Shown: one piece after another, positions 33,801 through 46,990 of the stretch
Layout: each line of letters opens with the position of its first letter
How positions within the stretch are numbered: position 1 is the stretch's first letter
The notes under the pieces: generated by a model
What the model was told of the DNA's origin: nothing
The model's input: only the letters and a program-made list of their open reading frames with translations
Databases searched by the model: none
Assembly: GCF_002878395.1 (NCBI RefSeq)
Contig: NW_025892514.1
Coordinates: 1-64,000, forward strand
Length of the DNA stretch: 64,000 nt
DNA from: Capsicum annuum
Lineage: Eukaryota > Streptophyta > Magnoliopsida > Solanales > Solanaceae
Direction of reading: 5' to 3'
Position numbers and translations under genes: made by a program

Positions 33801-34883
33801 TCCTTATTCATAATAACCTTGATGAGGATGACTATAGCACTAATAATGAGGGCATGAAGAAACTGACTGACCTCCTTTTTCCTGAGATTGGGCATCCTAT
33901 GCCCAAAAATTGTCACCACTATGATGACATCTGTCGCCCGACTGGTACAGAGCACTAGCAAAAGAGTAGGAACCAAAACTCCCCAACTTCTTTTTCTACC
34001 ATTTTCCACCATCCCGACCAACCTGAGATTGAGCACCTCTCTAGTAAAAAATCCTGCCCCTTTACCCTGTCTATCCCCAAACTCTGCCTTTTTCCTCATT
34101 TCATTCTCCACTTGCTGCATATGAACAGTCAACCTAGAGATGTCCATTTCTTTAATTAGCAAGGCATTTTTGATCTAAAAAATTAGATCCTAATTCAACC
34201 CAAAAGTGAACTTCCTCGTTATTGCCCGCATGTCAGCTACTAAATCAGGAGCATACCTTGACAATTGATTAAACTTCAAGGCGTATTCCTTGACAGATAT
34301 CCTCTCTTACTTGAAGTTCACAAACTCCTCCATGTTTTCTTCCCTCAACTCTTGGGGAAACAAACAATCTAAGAAGGCCTTGGAAAAAGTATCCCACAAG
34401 ATTGATTCTTCCACATCACCCCTACCACTCTTCATACCACTGATATACAACTTTTTTGAGCTGATAAAATGTAAAGTTTATCCCTTCCACATTTGTAATC
34501 TGCATTACCCAAAATATCTTTTCCATTTCATCTAAGAATCCCTGTGGATCCTCTTTCACTCTAAAAAAATAGGGAGGACCCATCTTCATAAATTAGCCAA
34601 TCCTTGTGGCCTCAGCAGAAAAAGCACTAGTCGTACCCTGCTCAGCCTGACTAGCAACCATATGAGTAATAACATGAATAGACTGATAAAATTTTGCATT
34701 AGTCACCTCGCCTTGAGTAGGACTAGTAGCAACCGGTGTAACTCTCGAACTATCAGGGATAGGACTATTAGATTGGGGATGAACCCCAGAAGTAGGATGC
34801 ACCCCTTCAGAATTACCCCTAGATGATAGAAGAATTTTGTTTTGTTCCAGATCTACGAGGCATGATCTGAAAGACAAACACAC
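33758..34883 (-). pseudogene. gag remnant (element D)
   Basis: Starts near 34866-34883 with an open N-terminal 96 codons (34883-34593) that fit the low-complexity start of Tekay gag. The capsid part is frameshifted at about 34590-34170. The C-terminal part is open at 34162-33758: IKEMDISRLTVHMQQVE is the conserved end of the capsid region, followed by a basic segment. The zinc knuckle is not intact. It sits directly after the primer site. Confidence 0.75.
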
Positions 34884-35049
34884 AAATATTAGGGAAGATT
34901 CCAGGACTTAGAGTCCAAGCATAAAAATAGAATATTAAGAAAGTGAAACATTCCTAAATGCCTTGTAGGATCTCCCCAAAAAGTATGGCGCGCTACACAT
35001 CCCTAAAAGTAATTCTACTCGACACGACTTTGTGGACTCCCAATTGACC

Positions 35050-35073
35050 ATGAACCTAGGCTCTGATACAAAC
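35050..35073 (-). other. Primer-binding site of element D (iMet tRNA type)
   Basis: Minus strand GTTTGTATCAGAGCCTAGGT matches TGGTATCAGAGC with one change, two bases after the 5' LTR end (TGTCA). Confidence 0.8.
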
Positions 35074-35074
35074 T

Positions 35075-37467
35075 TGACACGACCCGAATAGGGGCTTTGT
35101 TGTAATGGGCATCCCAAGTTCAATCGGGATTAGAGGCCATCCCCGTTACCTAACCCCAACCTCCAGCCGCCTGTCCTGAGTTGGATGAATATCAAGCATA
35201 TAGTAGGGTAGTGTGACAACTCACTTAAAGACTCTAGGATAATATCACACCCTTGACCGACCTAATTAAGTCCAACCATCCCATACAAACAATCCATCCA
35301 TACCAAAACAAATGCCATACACCAGGCCATAACCAAAGATATTCTAAAATATAATATAATTAATCCTAAAATAAAATAGGATGAAACAACTAATAATATC
35401 ATCCAATGATGTCAGCCTATCGGCTTATTCCAATGCCAAGGCCGATACCAATATGGATACCACCTATTCCAACCCATAGAAATACCATAAATCTTATAAC
35501 CAAAAGAGTAATAAAATCTGATTAGGACATGCCCCTAACCATGGCCAAAACCAATATCCAAAATAAACTAAAGTGTCTAAAAATATCCATAACATGAAAT
35601 AGAGCCTTCCAAAAAGATGGAAGCTCACCACTTCAGTCCAAATAACAATCCCCAAGTAATCACTATGTAGAAGGAGTAAAACAAGTGGTTCCTATATAGC
35701 ATCGGTATACAGTCGCCAATAGATGGGTTAGTAAGTGAACGCTAGCATGACTCAGGATAAGGATAAAATAATACTATTTATAAAATCAAATATATATATA
35801 TATATATATATAACCATGCCGAGAAAAAGTAATGGGTTTAGCATGCCATTAAAATCTTTAACTGGATTGTGTAGCTTTACCGTCCTATACCACCCATGGG
35901 CTATATGGGTTCAACTCCCCTTGCTGAAAGGGCCCCAGTGTGTGAAGCCGCACAACCAAGGAAGAAAACTTAGGATGACTAGTACATCTCCCTAAATATA
36001 GTGTGATATCATGCACACAGTTACCAAGACCAACCTCATATCAACAAATACGAGTTTCTAATTTTGGTTCCCCCAGACCTCTACCTTTCATGACTTTGTT
36101 ATACATCCCTCTATTAATGCCCAATTAAAACCAATGTCCAAATAACCAAAACATCATCCATTTATTAACCAAGGCCATTAATGTTGGTATCATCATACCA
36201 ATCACTACTTGTAAGTATTATCCATAGCCAACCATATATATGTTTAAGGGGACTTTCAAGTGCCCTTTTATTTACCATATTAAACTACTGTGAGGGATTC
36301 CATGTACCCTAAAAGCATAACCATTTAGCCATTTACCTTTCTAAGCCATTTAACCATGCATAATCCCTTTACCATGTTTTAAAACAAACAAGATTTCCAT
36401 TAAAAGCAGTTAATGTAATAAGCATATCTTTATAAGTATTTTGTCAAATATATTGGGGGCATAATATGACCAAAACCAATTCCAATCACCATTAAGTCAT
36501 TCCCATGCAATCCAATTATCCAAAACCATAGTTAATCCATATAAAAGCATAATTAAAACCATGGGAAACTATAACCAACCATTTAATATCAAAACCCCTA
36601 ATTCATATTTGGAAACCAAAATCATACAATCAATAAAATCATGAGAACATTCATAAAAACCACGCCTTTAGATAAAATTAACAATGAGGGAAGAGAACAT
36701 GCCTTAAACAAAGATGAAAATGGAATAAAATCACCAAGACAAGCCCCAAATCAATCCTTTAGTTGAAACCCTAGGTTCCCTTGCCCAAAATCTTTTAAGA
36801 GAATTATAGAGTATTTAGAACAGTTTCTAAGTGTTAATGAATGGAATAATAGGGTGAATAACCTTCCAAGCTGGTTAGAAGTCATGAGACATTATTAGGA
36901 TAAGTAGGGAAATATTCAGAATACCCCGACTTAAGTTGAACAAAATCCCATCACAGGGATACGATTGACCCTCACGAGTTGTACCCTTCCAATATGAGTG
37001 GCACCCTACACTCGTATCCTAGCCTTAACCTTTAGATTAAACACTATGCAACATACAACTCATCCAACCAAGTCGTATCCAAAACATATAATCCGTACCC
37101 TTTATTAGTACCTCTGGAAGATTTAAACCCAAGGATGATTTAGACACTATCTACCATACGAGTCATGGATATGAATCGTACCCTAGCTTACAGCTTACAA
37201 TGAGCCACTTGTACTCAGATCCAACCTAAGAAACCAAGTTTAAGATTCAGTTAAGGGACCAAATGATCTGTAACCACCAATATAAATCGTACCCCTAAGT
37301 CGTACCCATTTCAGTAACCAAAATCCATCCCTCCAACCAACACTGATAGCATACAACTGGACCATACCATTCGTACCCCAACATACGGCTCGTACCCTCG
37401 AGTCGTATTGGGTCCAGTGACAAAAATTCTAGAAAATTTTTTAAGGTCTAGAAACCCAGGTGTTTAA
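35075..37467 (-). repeat. 5' LTR of element D (complete, 2.39 kb)
   Basis: From tgacacgaccc (35075) to aggtgttta(a) (37467). A (ta)n run at 35791-35812 is absent from the partner. The U3 motif cluster with cgtaccc/gagtcgta repeats is at 36955-37420. It aligns along its length with 24449-24659 plus 27862-30059. Confidence 0.87.
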
Positions 37468-38489
37468 GTACTCCCTCACTTGAGCTAGGGGATGAGGGTA
37501 CCAGTGATCCTATTATTGATTGGTACGTCATAATTTCTATGTTGAGTTCAAGGATCCCTAACTTCAAATTATGTAGGATGTTGAGTCGCACAAGTTGAGT
37601 ATTCTCGGCCACCTTCAAACATTGTCTGTCCCACTGGCTATCAAGTCTCCTATTCAGGGCATTGCCTTTTATTTAAGGAGGCAAACCTTTAATTAAGAAT
37701 ATAATGGCAGAGCCGCAGAGAAAGAAGAATCAGTATTCCAAAAGAATCTGTCATTAACTAAATAAAGTTTACACTCTAGCTTGATCTGTCTCTTTAGAAT
37801 GCTGTCAATAATCTTGGCTTTGACAATACTTTCTTGCCTTAAAATGTTGACTTTTAGAATTACTAGTGAGTGTCCTTATGAGACACATCTCTTTTGAATG
37901 AGACATTACACAATCAGAGCATTAAATCTGTAATTTTAGATTTGTAGGTCGCAAGAATCTCAAAAAATTTGATCAAGTTTGTGCAAGATATAAACCCTGC
38001 TATAGATCTTTACATCTTCACTCAAAAGCCTTCTTTTCTCTTCATGACCGTTAGAGTCTCTCAACAAAAGTACCTTGGCATGATACATAGCGAACCAGGA
38101 GTTACAATTTGTACCAAAACACTAAGAATATCAAAGAAAGGATATTTAACCCCAAATACTAAGAATGTATCATAGTCCAGAAATAATAGATTTGAGGCAT
38201 AAACTGATGAATGTATGGTAGCCCAGAAACTGCAGCTCATTCTTAGATTTAAATCACCCATTGAAGATCACAACTGAGGAATCAAAAAAGCTACTGGAAT
38301 GTGCTCTGCACTCAACAAAAGTAAGAGCAAGTTCATTATTGGCATATTGGAAAATAATAATATACTGACAGCAATACATTAGAAAACAAAAATCTACTTG
38401 TAAGATCATTTGGCCAATCAAAAATGAGATATATAAACATTTAACTATAACGTAATACAATGAGTTAACACATTCTCACAACTACATAA
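37468..38489. other. Unassigned flank between D and B
   Basis: About 1 kb of less repetitive sequence with no long frame. Before D inserted it was continuous with the sequence left of 24449. Short frames (for example 37969-38175 plus) show no recognisable domain. It could be ordinary intergenic DNA or an older repeat. Confidence 0.4.
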
Positions 38490-40095
38490 CGATGTCGCAC
38501 AAAACTAACCTCCAAAAAAAGTTTGCTGTAGTCGATGCCAAATATAGTAACCCAATAAGATTGGGGTAAATCTCACAGAGAAGATGCTGAATAGTTGCTT
38601 AACTTGATATAGTTCACAAGCAGTCCAGAAAAGTAAATAGTTTTTCTTTTTAAGTAATCAGTAAGTAGTAAATGAACTTGAATGTTTTTAGATGTAAACA
38701 ATATAAGAAAAACACTAGGACTGTGTTCTCCTTGGCTTCTTAACTCTATAAGTTTCTCGTGTTCAACCCATTTATTCTGCTGCTCTACATGTAGAGTCAA
38801 CAAGCTATGTATTATCAATCGTCTTATGAACGTGTTGATAAATCAAACCCTTTACCTTGTGAATCTCAGGGCGTCACCTTACTGCTCCTTGTCTATGACT
38901 TCAATTCAACTCTCACCTTTTGAGTATTGAGTTGATTCGATGAGATGATGAAATAGTAATGATGGAAGTAAATCTCAAATTATTGTCTTAATTCTCTTTT
39001 CCTTATCACAAACTCCCTTGTGAGTTTGTTTAGGAATACAGGCTATCCCTAAGGTTTTGCAGTAGCTTTAGGTCAATTTATATGAAGAAGATTAAGATAC
39101 ATGCAGTTTACTTTAGAATAGATGAATCTTCAATTTTTCATACATAGTTAATCCACTAGAGTTCCCACAATCCTAGTCAGGGAAGTTAGCCGCTCATGTT
39201 CATGTAACAATCCATGATAATCAATAAAGAAAGCATGTAATCAATTTCACAATAATAAGTTGAATAAAATATAGAATCTACTATTGAATAATAAACCAAA
39301 ATCTCAAGAACAAAGACAAAATATGTAATAGAGTATATCAGAACGTAAATAGATGTTAAGAATGTAACCTAATAAAAGATAAACCCTAGGATATTTAGAG
39401 TATCTAAAAATACTTAGAAATATTAATAAAAATGGGAAAGGTAACATATGTCGGCATATGGTATGACTCACTCTTTAACTCGTACTGTCATCATACGAGT
39501 CATACGCTGCCTCTTGTATCCATTCCAGTATCTGATCTCCCAAGGCTTCAACTTTCTATTCTTCTTATGACTTTTGCTGACGAGTTATACCTTGACCATA
39601 CAACTTGTGGCCTTCACTTGTATCTACCTGGGACTTCTGTTTTTCCCAACTTTGAATATTGGTTTCTTACAGTTTCCCTATACGAGTCGAACTCAGACTT
39701 TTGAATCGAATACTTCTAAAACTTTAATTTTAGATGGTAGCTTTAAATTCTATTATGCTTACGATTCTTTGTCACGACCTGTGCCTTCAGTTTCCAACTC
39801 AAATGCTCCAGTTATATCTTCTCTATACTTAGGTTCTCAGTTTGGCTTTGGGTTCTGTAGTGCTTACAAGTCATCCTATGAGTCGTATGGTGTGTTGACG
39901 ATTCATAAGGTAACTCATATCTTGATCAGATTTTGTCTTTCTAGGTCTTTTTCTTCCATTTTTATCCCAACACTATTGTAGACCTATTTTACCTGCAATA
40001 TACAACAAAGTGCTTTATGTCTACTAAAACAACCTAAGTCCATGCATAAATTTAAGGTTTTAAGAATCGAAAGTCCCATGTTTCTATGGGGAACA
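38490..40095 (-). repeat. 3' LTR of element B (left copy)
   Basis: From cgatgtcgcacaaaactaac to ctatggggaaca. It aligns with 51048-52648. The U3 motif cluster with gagtcgta, gagtcata and gactcact sites runs 39440-39920. The TATA box of the partner is mutated here (atatttagag near 39398). Confidence 0.87.
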
Positions 40096-40107
40096 CCCTC
40101 AACTTAG
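40096..40107 (-). other. Polypurine tract of element B
   Basis: ccctcaacttag, CTAAGTTGAGGG on the minus strand, abutting the 3' LTR start TGTTCCCC. Identical to that of A at 4044-4055. Confidence 0.7.
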
Positions 40108-40912
40108 ACTTTAGCATGTCCTCAAGAAATAAAAAATCAAGCTCTATCTTAAAACACAGAAACAATGCTTAAACAACAAGATTCTAAGATACCCATGGCA
40201 GTGATTTTGAACTCAATTTTTAAACATGTTATTTCCCTCATAATTTTAACTTTTTAAGACTCAAACTGTCTATAAAGATTTAGCATACGGATAAACATAG
40301 AGGAATCCGATGATGACATTACATTACTACTAGACAACTGAGCATAGACACAAATTACATTCACCAAATAATCTAGCGACAACAACATAACCCATGTGCA
40401 CTCACAGTTAAGGAAATCCTATTCTCTCTCAATATAGATCAATCAATTTATTTAGGGATATAACAAATGACTCTTTCGCTCACAAAGAAGTGTCACCGGT
40501 GTATACGGAAAACCATAGGCTTGCCCTTATGCTCTTTTCCTAAAATTTTAAACAGTCCAGGTAGGATTACTACAGGACCTTTTTGAACTTGTAACATAGG
40601 CTTTGGGATGATATGATATTCTTTTGGGATTTATTTAGTGACTACACCTCCTTGACACTATGCTTTTTTTAGGGTCCACTTATTCTTCAATTTTATTTCT
40701 ACCTTTATGTCTCCCTTTTTATTTTGACACATTCAGATTGGGCCATGTACGATTTTCTCACTTTATTTTTCTTTTTTTCTTTTTTCTTTTATTTCAATTT
40801 TCTTCTTCTTCTTCCTTTATTTTCATGGCACCTATCCTTTATTTTTTCAAAATTCTCTTCTACACGACTTTCTTCATACTTATTTTCTCTTACGAATCCC
40901 TATATTAGACAC

Positions 40913-40943
40913 CCTCAAGTTAGGTGATTTTCCTGAGTTGAGG
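40913..40943. other. Hairpin containing a polypurine-tract copy (element B)
   Basis: cctcaagttagg and cctgagttgagg with loop tgatttt, 10 of 12 pairs kept. It is the counterpart of the perfect hairpin at 4810-4840 in element A. Confidence 0.7.
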
Positions 40944-41381
40944 TGCACAATATCTAAGGAGGACTAGGGCTAAAAAAGGTTTATTGTAAGGGGAACGAAA
41001 AGGTAAAATCAGTGAAATAAGGGAAAGGGGTCAATTGGCTCAAACATTTGGATCAGAGGGATTCATACTTATTTAGTTGGGCATTTAGGATTGAGTGGAC
41101 TTAGAATAAAAATGGACTATGATCATATCCTACTCGACTATCCTGGACCTAGGTAGAAGCAACCAGGCAAGGTCTAGATTCCTTTACATCGGGAACTCAA
41201 TAATGCCTCACACATACTCGCACAAGGTTACATTGCTAAGTACTACTTATCTAGTTATTCAACTGTTCGCCCTAATTTTTCAATCCCTAATCCTAATGCC
41301 ATTATCAGATTCATAACAGTCTCATACACATACACATATCACACAATCAACAAAAATTTAGGAGAGGTCTCAAATTTTAGC

Positions 41382-41563
41382 ACAATTCAATTAAACACAA
41401 ACTCTTTTAGAAAAATCATTTCAAATCCAGAATCAACACATGCTTCCAAACTCATAAATTAATTTTAAAACCACAATTTAATTGAACACAAATGCTTTTA
41501 GCAAAATCATTTCAAATCCACAATCAACACATGCTTCCAAACTTATAAATTAATTTCAAAACC
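41382..41563. repeat. 91-bp tandem duplication in B 3' region
   Basis: Units start at 41382 and 41473; both contain aaatcatttcaaatccasaa, tcaacacatgcttccaaac and taaattaatttyaaaaccac. A third partial start follows at 41564. Confidence 0.85.
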
Positions 41564-42049
41564 ACAATTCATTACAAATCGATTTCAAAATCAATTAAAA
41601 ATCAGTAAAATAAGTCTTTTGCCATAGGTGCAGATTTTCTCCCTTTTGTCAGCACCAAACTTGCAAGCCATAACAGTCTTTTTGCTACTTAGATATTTTA
41701 GCTACTTTCAGAGATTCTGAATTAGATATATACCCTACCCTCAACTAAAAATTCCTACACTATCCCCAGTGTTACCAAAAATATAAAGCAAGGATGAGAA
41801 GTCATAGTAGTCGGGGGCACAACACTATCCCTCTCAGTATTACTAACTACTGGTTTGTAACCACGGACTCCAGCAGCCATCTCGTGGACCCATACCTCCC
41901 AATCCTACTTATCCTATTGGCTAGATGCCTTAGCCATTTTTGTAGCATCCTTATCCTCATGCCTTTTTTTTTCTCTCTATTTATTTCTCTTGAGTCTCTT
42001 CTTAAGTCTCCTCTATCAAGTTTGGAACAACCCAAATATTAGGAACTTA

Positions 42050-43815
42050 AACTTCAGGCATGAAAGTCATGACCTCGATCTTTGAGATAATTAATTGGGC
42101 ATATAACTCATCCAACATTCTTCTAATCTTAGATACCTCATCCTTTACCTATGTACCCAACTGTCGGGTAATCCTTATTTCAAAAGCATCCAACTGCAGT
42201 AGCACTCATGTATCTTGGTTGGCCAACTGTGTATCAACCCACGACTTTATACCCCCTTTTATATGTAGAATCTTGGCCTCCAATCTGCCAAGTATAGTCA
42301 TAGTCTCATTCCATGCTTCCTGTGGAATCATCATATAATTAAAAGGTATCCGTCGCGAGCGTGGTGGTACAGACTGAACCAGAGAAGGGGCACTAGATGT
42401 ACCCTCTACGGCCAAATTCTATTTGTTTTCATTTTTTCCACCTGCCTTAGCAGTCTTGATAGTCTTGGAAGCCTCAGTCTAGTTACTGTACATCTCGGCA
42501 AGCATATCTGCTTCCTATCTCGCCTTCCTGGCCATAGGGTTGGCTGAGTCTCTGATCAGGCCAAAATATGAAGTGTTCGTGGCCTCTATCATCTCTTTAA
42601 TAATAGGGAGTTACCGTACTCCCATAACTAATTACAACTACATAATCATAGATGGATACGCCAGGAATAACTTCTCTCCCCTACAACCCTGTCTCTTATC
42701 TCCTAAGTAGTGAAATCTCCAACATAAAACTCGTAACTGGCTATGAAGCTGGCTATTATCATAGCTCACACTGGACTCAATACATTATCCCCATTAGTGA
42801 GACATAACCTGTGGAGAGCCACGGTCCACCATGCCTTAGCCTCAAAGTGAAGGGTATGCATTTCTATCCTCTATGAGGTGACACCCGGCCCACCAACTAC
42901 CCAAACTATATTCTCATCGTTAGATTCTATCTGAGTAGTAATCCACCTAAAGAAACCCATGTTCTCCTCTGAACCCAGTTGTATCCTAGTAATTTTTCTC
43001 ATCTCCTCTAGATGATTGTCCATTTCCTTAGTGTTGATCGGAGGTTGATAATATGGCCCGTCCAAAAATTTACCAATAGTGCATGTAGATACATCGACCC
43101 TCACATCCTGATAACACTAAGGGAATGGGGTCTCCAATCTTCCATAGTTGACCCTTTGGATACTGTCTTTGCAGCTCTCCTTTTTATGTTGCATAAAACT
43201 CCCGCGCCAATGCAGGACTATACCTTTCGTGTACTTGGGTCATCCACTCAAAACCATACTTCCCAAATTGCTTCTCGAACCTTGGAAACTCTAACATCCT
43301 AGTAGTGATCAAGCATCTCTCGAGATATAGAACCCGTTTGATTTTTTCATTCTAATTTTGCTCAGGCCGTTATTATATGTAGCCTACAAATCAGGGTACC
43401 CCCACCATCCAACAGTAGGTACTGGATCAGTAGTGTTGGCTAATAGAGGGTGTTGTACATCGATCAGTGGAACATAATTAACATCTTCTATACCATTAGC
43501 ATTTTTAGAATGTGCTTCTTTAGAATTGGACTCAATATCATCTTCTAGCTCTGAAGGTAGAAGTGATTGAGGAGGGGAGGTACTCGAGTTCTCTCTTCTT
43601 ATTCCCCAAGGAGGTGTGTCCTCTAGAATTTTTATCTTCTTTATGCAGCCTTTTGTCCTTTTGGATCACCCTTGCCCTTCTTTGGGTATTGGTATAAGTC
43701 ACTGCTACTGTAGGATGACTCAGTAGACTCGAACTAGTAGACGGTGTCTTTTTGTTATCTTTCTTATCCACTTGCTTGGAAGAAGATGTGCCTTTTGGAG
43801 GAATTGTACCTAAAA
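42050..43815 (-). pseudogene. PF20167-like 'putative plant transposon protein' ORF (element B)
   Basis: Downstream of integrase in the same sense. Open pieces are 43771-43538 (basic, Ser/Thr/Lys-rich N-terminus), 43104-42871 (VDVSTCTIGKFLDGPYY, INTKEMDNHLEEMRKITR, GFFRWITTQIE) and 42415-42206 (ending in a helical, coil-like segment IPQEAWNETMTILGRLEAK). Between 43100 and 42700, FEAKAWWTVALHRLCLTNGD and the segment to VGDF carry the domain on across stops. This looks like the domain often annotated next to Athila pol in plants. Its function is unknown, and an envelope-like role for the Athila 3' ORF is only a suggestion in the field. Element A lacks it. Confidence 0.62.
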
Positions 43816-45140
43816 GTATATATTAATTAGTAAGTAAATAAAGAAGAGAAAGCAAAAATTAGAAAATAAACTTCAGTGTGCATGTTCTATTTAGGGTACA
43901 AGTGGGGGGTACTAGTCGTATTGACTTGGTATGACTCATATGACTGAGTCGTATACTAAATAAAATGTAGGACTATGTTCATTGGTCTGCTTATGAGTCC
44001 TCCTAACCAGTCGTACCAACAAGGTATGACTCATTATCAACAATCATAAGAATATCAGAAACAACTTATAATGTATAATTCTTCCCAAGTCAGTACGACT
44101 TTAGTGTACAAGTCATATGGGTTGGGTACAACTCATTTAGGCAAGTCGTACCCATACCAGAATTCAAACTTGGTTATACTTATGTGTTGTCAATGGGTAT
44201 GAGTTTTGTTACGACCTTGTTACCAGTATGTATGATTTGTAATGAGTCTCGTATCCACTGCAACATAGAAGTTCAACTTTAAAGTTGACTCAAAATCAAA
44301 ATTCCCAAACTACCCATCTATTGTAGTGCATATTTACCCCATATCAGTCTAGAATACACAAAATAACCACATAAAAATATCAACATATTTCCCCATTTTA
44401 ATTTTCAACCTAAACCTAAGCACTATGTTTCCAAACTACAACAACTAAGTAATTTCAACTTAAAGCAAGTTTACCCTACCGCACACGAGCAATATCAACT
44501 TGAAATATAATGAAATTAAGTTCAAAATCTTACTTTATTTGGTAAAATATTAAATTTGCATGAACTCAAATGTTCTTCTCAGAATTAGTGCTTAACTCAA
44601 GCAAAGTGAAGAATTTTTTAGCAAGGTAGTCGATGTTTTGAGGTTAAATCGTATTTTAGAAGCTTCTAATTTGTACAACAATGGAGGTAAAGTTATTAGG
44701 GAGTGATTCGGATCTCGGGTACCCTTATTGACCTTTTCCTTTTTAAATCAAGTGCTTGGACGGGTTCAACCGCGACCCCGACCTAATAAGCTTGGGAGTG
44801 AGTCATGTGTACGACTCATACCTAGGCTTACAGGTCTTTTATTTAATTTGTATAGACCTAGAACCTTACCTAGGTTTTGGAGTGGATACGAATCAGTTTG
44901 ATGAGTCATACCTTGAGGGTACGACTCGTTTTGAGAGTCATAAATACTCCAGACACTTTTACCTAATTCTGAATTTTCTCCCAGGTCCTTACGACTCCTA
45001 CTCATGAGTTGTACCATTAAGATACGACTCGTGAAGAGTCCGTATGAACAATCTTCTTGAACTTTTCTAGATCTTTTTTGCAATTTTTAGCCCTGCACAC
45101 TAAACAAACATATTACCCTATAAATAATTAAGTATAAAAA
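43816..45140 (-). other. Spacer between integrase and 3' ORF of element B
   Basis: 1.3 kb without a recognised protein. It is dense in gactcata/gagtcgta motifs (43915-44260 and 44800-45030), like the LTR U3 cluster. The 105-codon minus frame 45083-44766 overlaps these motifs and has no domain. Confidence 0.55.
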
Positions 45141-45310
45141 CATGGGTTGCCTCCTACGCAGTGCTTGATTTAATGTTGAGACATGACATGGCTAAGTTAG
45201 GTACTCAGATTTCACTAACTAGACTCATGGGTTGCCTTACATGCAATGCTTTATTTAACATCGTGGAACAACGTAATTACCTAGGTTACTTAGCCTTCAC
45301 CAAGGTCCAT
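45141..45310. repeat. Two tandem 85-bp units downstream of integrase (element B)
   Basis: Units start at 45141 and 45226 with catgggttgcc. Each has a gcagtgcttgatttaa-like block, and the first ends with a tcactaactag segment. Counterpart of 6824-6991 in A. Confidence 0.7.
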
Positions 45311-45329
45311 CTCAAAAATCATATTTACT

Positions 45330-46500
45330 TCCTTAGTGTTACCCATATAGTTCTTTAATCTGTGCCCATTCACCTTGAATGGGCCTTCATTATCCCGTTT
45401 CAATTCCAAAGCACCATATGGAAACACCCTAGCACATTAAAGGGCCCATACCATCTAGACTTCAACTAACCTGGAAACAAGCGAAGCCTTGAATTGTAGA
45501 GGAATACCTGGTCACCTATCTTGAAGATTCTTTTCTCAATTTTGCGATAATGCTATAACTTTATCTTTTCCTTATAAAGTGTATAACTTTCATACTCCCA
45601 AAGTCAGAATTCATCCAACTCATTCATGTTATTCATCCTTGACTTGTCTGCGTCGTACCACTCAAAATTCAGCTTCTTCAAAGCCTATAGTGCTTTATGT
45701 TCAAGTTCAATAGGGAGGTGACAAGCCTTGCCATATATAAACTGATAAGGAAAAGCACCAATGGGGGTCTTGAATGGCGTTCGGTAAGCCCATAAAGCAT
45801 TATCTAATTTCCGTGATCAATTAGTCATATAGGCATTTACTGTATTCTATTGGACACCTCAACTTGTCCACTAGTCTGTAGATGATAAGGTGTTGCCACC
45901 TTATGTTTCACTCCATATTTCCCAAGACTTTTAAATAGACGATTAGAAAAATGTGACCCACCATTACTAATGATAGAACGTGGGTGCCAAATCAAGAAAA
46001 GATATGCTTTTTCAGGAATGCAATGACATTACGTGCTTCATTGTTGGGTAGCACAACTTCTTCCACCCATTTGGATACATAATACACATTCATAAGTATA
46101 TACTTCATACCAAACTAACTCATAAAATGTCCCATGAAATATATACCCCATACATCAACCAATTTCAATTCTAAAATAGGAGTCATAAGAAGTTCATTGA
46201 GTCTAGACATATTACCTTTTCGTTGACATTGATCACAAGAAGAAGCAAAATCATATACATCTTTGTAGATTGTTGGCTAATAATACCCACATTGTAAGAT
46301 TTTGTGGGCAGTGCAGGTTCCTCCATGATGACCCCCAACCGGCAAAGAATTACTACCCTCAAGTATGCTCATCATCTCTACCTCTAGTATACATCTTCAA
46401 ATAGTCCCACCTGCACATATTCTAAGTAAATAAGGCATCATCCCAGAAATATTTCCTTACCTTATGCATAAACGTCTTTCTATATTGAAAGAAAAGATCT
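45330..46500 (-). pseudogene. Integrase remnant, Athila type (element B)
   Basis: The HHCC zinc domain is well kept in one frame at about 46345-46226: LPVGGHHGGTCTAHKILQCG, then CDQCQ (Cys codons within 46226-46237). The core at about 46170-45700 is broken by stops and shifts. The C-terminal region at about 45560-45330 corresponds to the KLESRW.GPF region of element A. There is no chromodomain. The tandem 85-bp units follow the end. Confidence 0.72.
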
Positions 46501-46990
46501 TCTAGAATTAGATCACTTGCTAGATAATTTGCATAGTTTGCAAATCATGGAATTAGATCTTTGGAAGATGCTAATATCTGTTCATCTGGAAAACTATCAT
46601 CAATATCTAGCCCTTCTTCAACATTCTGCATAGCTTCCTCCTCAAGCCTAGAAAAATGATTTGTAGATTGATTCTCAGTGCCTTTTCTGTCCTTGACCTC
46701 AAAATCAAATTCTTGCAGAAATAGCACCCACCTAATCAGTCTAGGTTTAGCATCCTTATTTGCCACTAAGTACCACAATGCTGGATGATTAGTGTGTACA
46801 AACACCTTTGTCCCAATAAAATAGGACCTAAACTTCTAAAAGGAAATAACCACTCCTAAAAAATCTTGTTCCATCACGGTGTAGTTCTTTTGGGTAGGAT
46901 TTAGTGCCTTGCTAGCATAGTAGATGGGATGAAGGATCTTCTCTTTTCATTGACCTAGTATAATCCCTAAGGCTAATACACTTGCATCAC
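46501..46990 (-). pseudogene. RNase H remnant (element B)
   Basis: Open at 46805-46545: TNHPALWYLVANKDAKPRLI, RWVLFLQEFDFEVKDRKGT, NHFSRLEEEA, the Athila RNase H end. Upstream, to about 46990, lies the first part with ALGIILGQ-like sequence and two stops. This domain would degrade template RNA during replication. Confidence 0.8.

Larger units (their letters stand above)
24449..37467 (-). mobile_element. Element D: Ty3/gypsy Tekay chromovirus with nested element F
   Basis: Minus-strand element. The 3' LTR is 24449-24659 plus 27862-30059 (split by F), the interior is 30060-35074, and the 5' LTR is 35075-37467. Outer ends are tgacgcgatcc (24449) and aggtgttta(a) (37467), that is TGAAACACC...GTCA on the minus strand. 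Flanks gtgca and gtact are a poor match, so the target duplication has decayed or is not present. It has an iMet primer site, gag, PR, RT, RH, IN and a chromodomain. It belongs to a different Tekay subfamily from C and G. Confidence 0.87.
40108..42050 (-). other. 3' untranslated interior of element B
   Basis: Non-coding, collinear with A 4056-5465. It contains the purine tract on the minus strand (about 40755-40840), the hairpin with a polypurine-tract copy (40913-40943), and a 91-bp tandem duplication at 41382-41563. Confidence 0.6.

Noticed and set aside
35791..35812. (TA)n run as a promoter element
   Set aside because: Simple dinucleotide expansion found in only one of the two D LTRs.
24449..37467. 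Target-site duplication for D (gtgca / gtact)
   Set aside because: Only three of five positions match, so I do not claim a duplication.
39432..39981. Two overlapping plus-strand ORFs of 90 and 135 codons
   Set aside because: Entirely within the B left LTR and matched by the right LTR (52084-52389), with composition set by the GACTCGTA motif repeats.
42050..43815. Calling the B 3' ORF a retroviral-type envelope gene
   Set aside because: I see no signal peptide, membrane segment or cleavage site in the readable pieces. The PF20167-like description fits better.
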